A stretch of 7,707 nt of DNA from Phycisphaerales bacterium (GTDB lineage Bacteria > Planctomycetota > Phycisphaerae > Tepidisphaerales > Tepidisphaeraceae): assembly GCA_028288905.1 (NCBI GenBank), contig JAQGHJ010000134.1:1-7707 (forward strand). The letters run 5' to 3'. A program made the translations under genes and the position numbers. Shown here piece after piece: positions 4,983-7,707 of the stretch. The notes beneath the pieces were generated by a model, which was not told the DNA's origin, made no database searches, and saw nothing but the letters and a program-made list of their open reading frames with translations. How positions within the stretch are numbered: the first letter of the stretch is position 1; every line of letters starts with the position of its first letter.

Positions 4983-5639
4983 ATGAAGGTCGCGCGGGTG
5001 CCTGATCTGGTCGCGGAGGTCGAGCGGTTCCGGTCGTGGGCCGCGACGCCCCGCGCGGCCGAGGGCGGCGCGGAGTGGGACGCCCTCTACGAGGACTGGG
5101 ACCGGGTGTACGCGGCCGTCCTCGGGCTCGTCGACGCCAAGCCGTTCGCCGCGTGGTCGGCGGCCGAGGCCGCGGCCGTGCTGTACGCGGTCGCCCGGGA
5201 CAACGATCTTCAGCACTTGGCCGGGGAGATCCGCGCCCGCGCCCCGGGCCTGTTGCCCGACCTGGCCGAGGCGGCCCTGCGGGGCGGCGAGCGGGACGCC
5301 CGGTGGCAGCTCGCGGAGGAACTCGGACGCCTCGCGACCGCTTGCCCGCGACGCGGCCCGTTGCTCGAACGGCTGGCCGGCGACGAGGACGAGTACGTCC
5401 GCCGCCGCGCGCTGGGGGCGCTGGCGCGGGCCGGGTCGCCGGCGACCGAGCGGGTCGCGCTGGAGGCGTGGCACCGCCCGGACGCGTCCCAGGAGTGGGC
5501 GCGGATGACGGCCCTGTGGGCCCTCCACCGCGTCGGGTCCGGCCAGCTCGGGCGGCTGCTCGACGAGGCCGAGCGGGACGCCCGGCCGTACTTGGCGGCC
5601 TACGCGGCCGACGTCCGCCGCGGGAGGGTCGACGAGTAG
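4983..5639 (+). CDS. HEAT-repeat protein
   Basis: The 218-aa all-helical protein reads as a set of paired amphipathic helices. Residues 1-70 hold an N-terminal helical region with many Trp and Asp residues (EWDALYEDWDRVY, AAWSAAEAAAVLYAVARDND). Residues 75-130 carry repeats around ARAPGLLPDLAEAALRGG and DARWQLAEELG. Residues 134-160 are a typical HEAT repeat (DEDEYVRRRALGALARAG). The C-terminal repeat has QEWARMTALWALHRVGSG. HEAT repeats form a solenoid for protein-protein contacts. I know related stand-alone cytosolic HEAT proteins from many bacteria, with no agreed partner; some serve as immunity proteins. No signal peptide or enzyme motif is present. The start is set by the promptly preceding TATCCT box and good N-terminal sequence. 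It appears monocistronic; 195 bases and a new promoter follow. Confidence 0.85.
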   Translation: MKVARVPDLVAEVERFRSWAATPRAAEGGAEWDALYEDWDRVYAAVLGLVDAKPFAAWSAAEAAAVLYAVARDNDLQHLAGEIRARAPGLLPDLAEAALRGGERDARWQLAEELGRLATACPRRGPLLERLAGDEDEYVRRRALGALARAGSPATERVALEAWHRPDASQEWARMTALWALHRVGSGQLGRLLDEAERDARPYLAAYAADVRRGRVDE

Positions 5640-5777
5640 GCCCTGGCCCTGGCCCCGGCGGTGGCTTTGGCCCGCCGCGAGGGTCTGCCGCCGGACTGCC
5701 GGGGCGACCGGGTACCGCGCCGCGAGCCGGCCGTGGTGGGAACCTCGACCACACCTGGGTGACCTCGTCGTCGTCGT

Positions 5778-5807
5778 TTGCACCGACGGCCGACCGCGGG
5801 CTACCCT
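5778..5807 (+). promoter_or_regulatory. Candidate promoter TTGCAC-18-TACCCT of the lipoprotein gene
   Basis: TTGCAC (5778-5783) and TACCCT (5802-5807) are separated by 18 bases. The expected start near 5814 leaves a leader of about 21 nt that contains a Shine-Dalgarno, unlike the other promoters in this window. The matches to consensus are partial. Confidence 0.4.
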
Positions 5808-5822
5808 TCAGCCGGACTCAGC

Positions 5823-5830
5823 AGGGGAGG
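5823..5830 (+). promoter_or_regulatory. Shine-Dalgarno AGGGGAGG deciding the start at 5835
   Basis: This purine run ends four bases before ATG 5835. It selects that start over an in-frame TTG at 5778, and puts the lipoprotein signal at the very N-terminus. Confidence 0.65.
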
Positions 5831-5834
5831 CCGG

Positions 5835-6179
5835 ATGCTGAAGATGATGGTCGTCGGGCTGGTCGGGCTGGTGATCGGGTGCGCCGGCTCGGGCATCGTC
5901 GGCGACGGGTTCCCTGACGACATGCGGGTCCACGCGGCGGCCGCGCACGCGTTCTACGGGGCGGCCGGCCGTTGGCCGCGGTCGACCGCCGAGCTGGCCG
6001 AGGGGGCCGGGCGGGCGGGCGTGCGGTTCGACCCGGCCCGGTTCCAGTCCATGGCGTTCGACCCGGCCCCGGACGGCGGGCTGACCCTCCGCTGGACGGA
6101 GGGCACAGCGCTGGTGCGGACGGAGGTCGTGTTCCCGCTCCGAAGCCCGGATGGCCCGCCACCCACCGGCGGTCGGTAG
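5835..6179 (+). CDS. Small predicted lipoprotein
   Basis: The 114-aa protein begins MLKMMVVGLVGLVIGCAGSG. A lysine, a hydrophobic run and the lipobox VIGC place the lipidated cysteine at residue 16, so the mature form should be membrane-anchored on the periplasmic side. After it, residues 31-56 (AAAAHAFYGAAGRWPRSTAELAEGA) make a helix with a GxWP element, which I have seen in small secreted bacterial proteins. Two or three strands follow (SMAFDPAPDGGLTLRWTEG, ALVRTEVVFPLR). The tail is Pro/Gly-rich. No enzyme motif is visible and the function is unknown. It has its own promoter and Shine-Dalgarno. A weak hairpin (GCGGT/ACCGC) follows the stop without a T-tract, and the next gene has a separate promoter 58 bases on. 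Confidence 0.78.
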   Translation: MLKMMVVGLVGLVIGCAGSGIVGDGFPDDMRVHAAAAHAFYGAAGRWPRSTAELAEGAGRAGVRFDPARFQSMAFDPAPDGGLTLRWTEGTALVRTEVVFPLRSPDGPPPTGGR

Positions 6180-6236
6180 GCGCGGTTCGCCGAGGGGACC
6201 GCGGGGTTACCGGCCCAACTCGACCAGGGTGGCCGG

Positions 6237-6242
6237 TAGGAT
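6237..6242 (+). promoter_or_regulatory. Candidate -10 box TAGGAT of the zinc-ribbon gene
   Basis: TAGGAT is identical to the box before 2264 and ends eight bases before ATG 6251. A leader of 0-2 nt is expected, and no Shine-Dalgarno fits in the remaining bases. Confidence 0.5.
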
Positions 6243-6250
6243 GTCTGCCG

Positions 6251-6832
6251 ATGCTCCGCCGCCTGTTCACCGTCCTGTCGGCCGCGTCGCTCGTGCTGTG
6301 CGTGGCGACGTGCGTGCTGTGGGCGGCGACCCACCGGACGACCTTGGCTGTCGGCCTGCTCGAACCCGGCGAGCGGTGGCGGGTCGCGTCGTACGACGGC
6401 CGCGTGTGGGTGGACAACCAGCCGCAGGTGGACACCGACCGGGACGAACGCGAGCGGCTGCTCGAGGCGTTCAAGGCACTCGAATGGCAGTCCAGGGCGC
6501 GGGACGAGCTGGACGAAAGGGACGACGGGCGGACCCTGCCCCAGCGGAAGTCAGCCGCCGCCGCGGCCTACCGTGCGGCCCGCCGGCGGGCGACGTCGCC
6601 GTCGACCCGGCAGAGCGTCCGCCACGTCGCCGTGGCCGGGTGCGCGTCGATCCTGCCCGCGCTGTGGGTTGCCGCCGCGGTGGTTCGCCGCGTGCGGCGA
6701 GGTCGGAGGCGGGCTTCCGGACGGTGCCTCGCATGCGGGTACGACCTGACCGGGAACGCGAGCGGCGCGTGCCCAGAGTGCGGCGCGCGCGTGAGGGCGT
6801 CGTCTCCCGCGGCCGGATCGGGTTCCGCTTGA
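6251..6832 (+). CDS. Planctomycete-type membrane protein with C-terminal zinc ribbon
   Basis: The 193-aa protein has a first membrane segment at about residues 5-26 (LFTVLSAASLVLCVATCVLW), an extracytoplasmic domain at about 27-123 with a beta start (ERWRVASYDGRVWVDNQPQ) and a charged helical part (RERLLEAFKALEWQSRARDELDERDD). A second segment at about 124-146 (HVAVAGCASILPALWVAAAVV) and a basic stretch (RRVRRGRRR) follow. The last part is a zinc ribbon with Cys 159, 162, 174 and 177 (CLACGYDL...CPEC), presumably cytoplasmic. I associate this N-terminus plus CGYDLxGN ribbon with a large, poorly studied group of planctomycete proteins. No function is known to me. The start ATG 6251 is fixed by the TAGGAT box and the RR-containing signal-like N-terminus. 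The next gene begins 11 bases after the stop. Confidence 0.85.
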   Translation: MLRRLFTVLSAASLVLCVATCVLWAATHRTTLAVGLLEPGERWRVASYDGRVWVDNQPQVDTDRDERERLLEAFKALEWQSRARDELDERDDGRTLPQRKSAAAAAYRAARRRATSPSTRQSVRHVAVAGCASILPALWVAAAVVRRVRRGRRRASGRCLACGYDLTGNASGACPECGARVRASSPAAGSGSA

Positions 6833-6843
6833 AAGCCGCCGCG

Positions 6844-7167
6844 ATGACCGACGACCGGATCAACTTCGCCGCCGTGCTGGCCGCCGTCCGGGACCCGAGG
6901 AACCGCAACCGGGTGATCTGGAGCCCGGGCACGACGCTGGCGGTGATGGGCATCGAGCGGTTCCCGTACGACCCGCCCGCGAATTACCGCGCCATGAAGC
7001 GGGTCCTCGCGGACCTCCGGGCGGCCGGGTTCCTGGTCCAGCGACCCCGCACGCACCGGCACTTCACGCTGAGGGAGGTCGCCTACGAACGGCCGGCGGC
7101 CGGGGGGCCGGCGGGCACCGTGACCGAGGCGTACGACGGCGCGGGGACGAGCGGCGTTGCCCCTTGA
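6844..7167 (+). CDS. Unassigned 107-aa protein, possible winged helix
   Basis: The gene starts 11 bases after the zinc-ribbon gene, with no promoter or Shine-Dalgarno of its own, so it is probably co-transcribed. I do not recognise a family. Residues 1-80 look folded: helix NFAAVLAAVRDP, a segment RVIWSPGTTLAVMGIERFPYDPP, helix ANYRAMKRVLADLRAAG, then FLVQRPRTHRHFTLREV. The last helix plus the strand-turn-strand with basic residues (60-80) resembles the recognition helix and wing of a winged helix-turn-helix, so nucleic-acid binding is possible. The final 25 residues are Gly/Ala/Thr-rich and likely disordered. No membrane segment or cysteine is present. The frame is confident from codon use and packing; the function is not known. 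Confidence 0.72.
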   Translation: MTDDRINFAAVLAAVRDPRNRNRVIWSPGTTLAVMGIERFPYDPPANYRAMKRVLADLRAAGFLVQRPRTHRHFTLREVAYERPAAGGPAGTVTEAYDGAGTSGVAP

Positions 7168-7192
7168 CCAAACCCGGGTGCTGATCGGCGGG

Positions 7193-7198
7193 TACACT
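7193..7198 (+). promoter_or_regulatory. Candidate -10 box TACACT of the last gene
   Basis: TACACT matches the -10 consensus at four of six positions and ends nine bases before ATG 7208. TTGACC at 7164-7169 is a good -35 sequence but sits 23 bases away, longer than the usual 16-18, so its role is uncertain. It also overlaps the stop of the preceding gene. Confidence 0.45.
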
Positions 7199-7207
7199 TC
7201 CCGGCCG

Positions 7208-7707
7208 ATGGCCCGCCGCCTGCTCACCCTCCTGCCGGTCACGTCGCTGGTGTTGGTCGGCACGGCCGCGTGCGGGTGGTGGATGTGGGGCCGGCCCGAC
7301 CCTGTCTCGGCCGACCTCGCCGACGCCGTCTCCGCCGCGCTCGCCGACGCCGTCCCCGCGTCCGGTGAGCGGACCGTCGACCTCGCCCGGGTCGCCGGGT
7401 TCGACTGGGACACCGTCCACTTCTTCGGGCCGTACCGGACCCGGGCCGAGGTCGAGCGGACGCTCGGGTTCCCGTGGCCGGGCCTCGGCGGCTCCCGCAT
7501 CGAACACGACGACGGCGTGACCCTGGTGGTGTTCGTCAAGGGCGGGCGGGTCGTCCGGTCGTTCGACCACCGGCGGGCGGCCGGGGACTATGCCGGCGAG
7601 GACCTCGCCCGGCCCGGGGGGTTCGCGCGGGCCGACGCCCGGTTCGTGGTCCGGCGGGACGGCGGCCGGCCCACCGTGAGCGTCGCCGTGCCGACCGCGG
7701 CACCCGC
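7208..7707 (+). CDS. Secreted or membrane-anchored protein, C-terminus cut by window edge
   Basis: The frame is open from ATG 7208 to the right edge, 166 residues. The N-terminus MARRLLTLLPVTSLVLVGTAAC is a signal peptide or anchor; the cysteine at 22 lies in a poor lipobox (TAAC), so lipidation is uncertain. Residues 38-51 hold a short internal repeat (LADAVSAALADAVPAS). Residues 58-122 look like a compact domain I have seen in small bacterial exported proteins: DLARVAGFDWDTVHFFGPYRTRAEVERTLGF, then IEHDDGVTLVVFVKGGRVVRSFDH. The FDWD...FGPY motif, the GFPWPG turn and the VVFVKGGRVV strand pair are its marks. No catalytic residues are evident. The start and the first 50 bases of coding sequence resemble those of the gene at 6251. 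It has its own promoter candidate and appears to be a separate unit. Confidence 0.82.
   Translation, partial: MARRLLTLLPVTSLVLVGTAACGWWMWGRPDPVSADLADAVSAALADAVPASGERTVDLARVAGFDWDTVHFFGPYRTRAEVERTLGFPWPGLGGSRIEHDDGVTLVVFVKGGRVVRSFDHRRAAGDYAGEDLARPGGFARADARFVVRRDGGRPTVSVAVPTAAP
7316..7354 (+). repeat. In-frame 24-base repeat in the last gene
   Basis: CTCGCCGACGCCGTC occurs at 7316-7330 and 7340-7354, period 24, encoding LADAV twice, eight residues apart. The reading frame is kept, and the repeat probably forms an amphipathic helix. Confidence 0.7.

Noticed and set aside
5640..5700. Hairpin GGCGG/CCGCC and GGCCCT hexamer repeats after the HEAT-repeat gene as a terminator
   Set aside because: The stem is only five pairs and no T-run follows, so it cannot be called an intrinsic terminator.
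4615..5783. Long minus-strand frames opposite the HEAT-repeat gene
   Set aside because: Composition is almost only Pro, Arg, Gly and Ala, which is typical of antisense GC-rich DNA; the plus frame there has clear HEAT repeats.

Overview
The window is about 70% GC or higher and its genes use G or C in most third codon positions. It looks like chromosome of a planctomycete, probably a Gemmata-type member. The best clue is the membrane protein at 6251-6832. It ends in a CxxCGYDLxGN...CPECG zinc ribbon and begins MLRRLFTVLSAASLVLC, a combination I associate with Planctomycetota. This assignment rests on recognition, not on a search.

Left part (1-2067, minus strand): three tightly coupled genes read leftwards. 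They are a 65-aa excisionase/MerR-type helix-turn-helix protein, an unassigned 106-aa protein, and the first 518 residues of a protein resembling a phage tail tape-measure protein, which runs off the left edge. The junctions are GTGA and ATGA overlaps. Divergent from this set is a small two-helix membrane protein (2264-2548).

Middle (2565-4253, minus strand): one long open frame encodes a 562-aa protein I do not recognise. It appears to be made of two halves, joined at a 13-bp direct repeat where coding quality drops. Opposite its start codon and ribosome-binding site the plus strand carries an extended -10 box, then 24 bases later a perfect 9-bp stem with a T6 tract. Together these could make a cis-antisense RNA of about 57 nt over the translation start, in the manner of plasmid copy-control RNAs. 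This is the most interesting hypothesis in the window, and it is untested.

Intergenic 4309-4982: no convincing gene. It holds a cluster of hairpins (one with a GCAA tetraloop), a 21-bp near-perfect dyad (4491-4511), a 12-bp palindrome and a short tandem repeat.

Right part (4983-7707, plus strand): a HEAT-repeat protein, a small lipoprotein, the membrane zinc-ribbon protein, an unassigned 107-aa protein, and the first 166 residues of a secreted or anchored protein cut by the right edge. They look like ordinary chromosomal genes, several with their own promoter. Five genes in the window have a TANNNT-type -10 box ending only 6-11 bases before the ATG and no Shine-Dalgarno sequence, which points to leaderless or nearly leaderless mRNAs. 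The lipoprotein gene differs: its -10 is 27 bases upstream and it has a good Shine-Dalgarno. I found no tRNA, rRNA, CRISPR array or intact insertion sequence.
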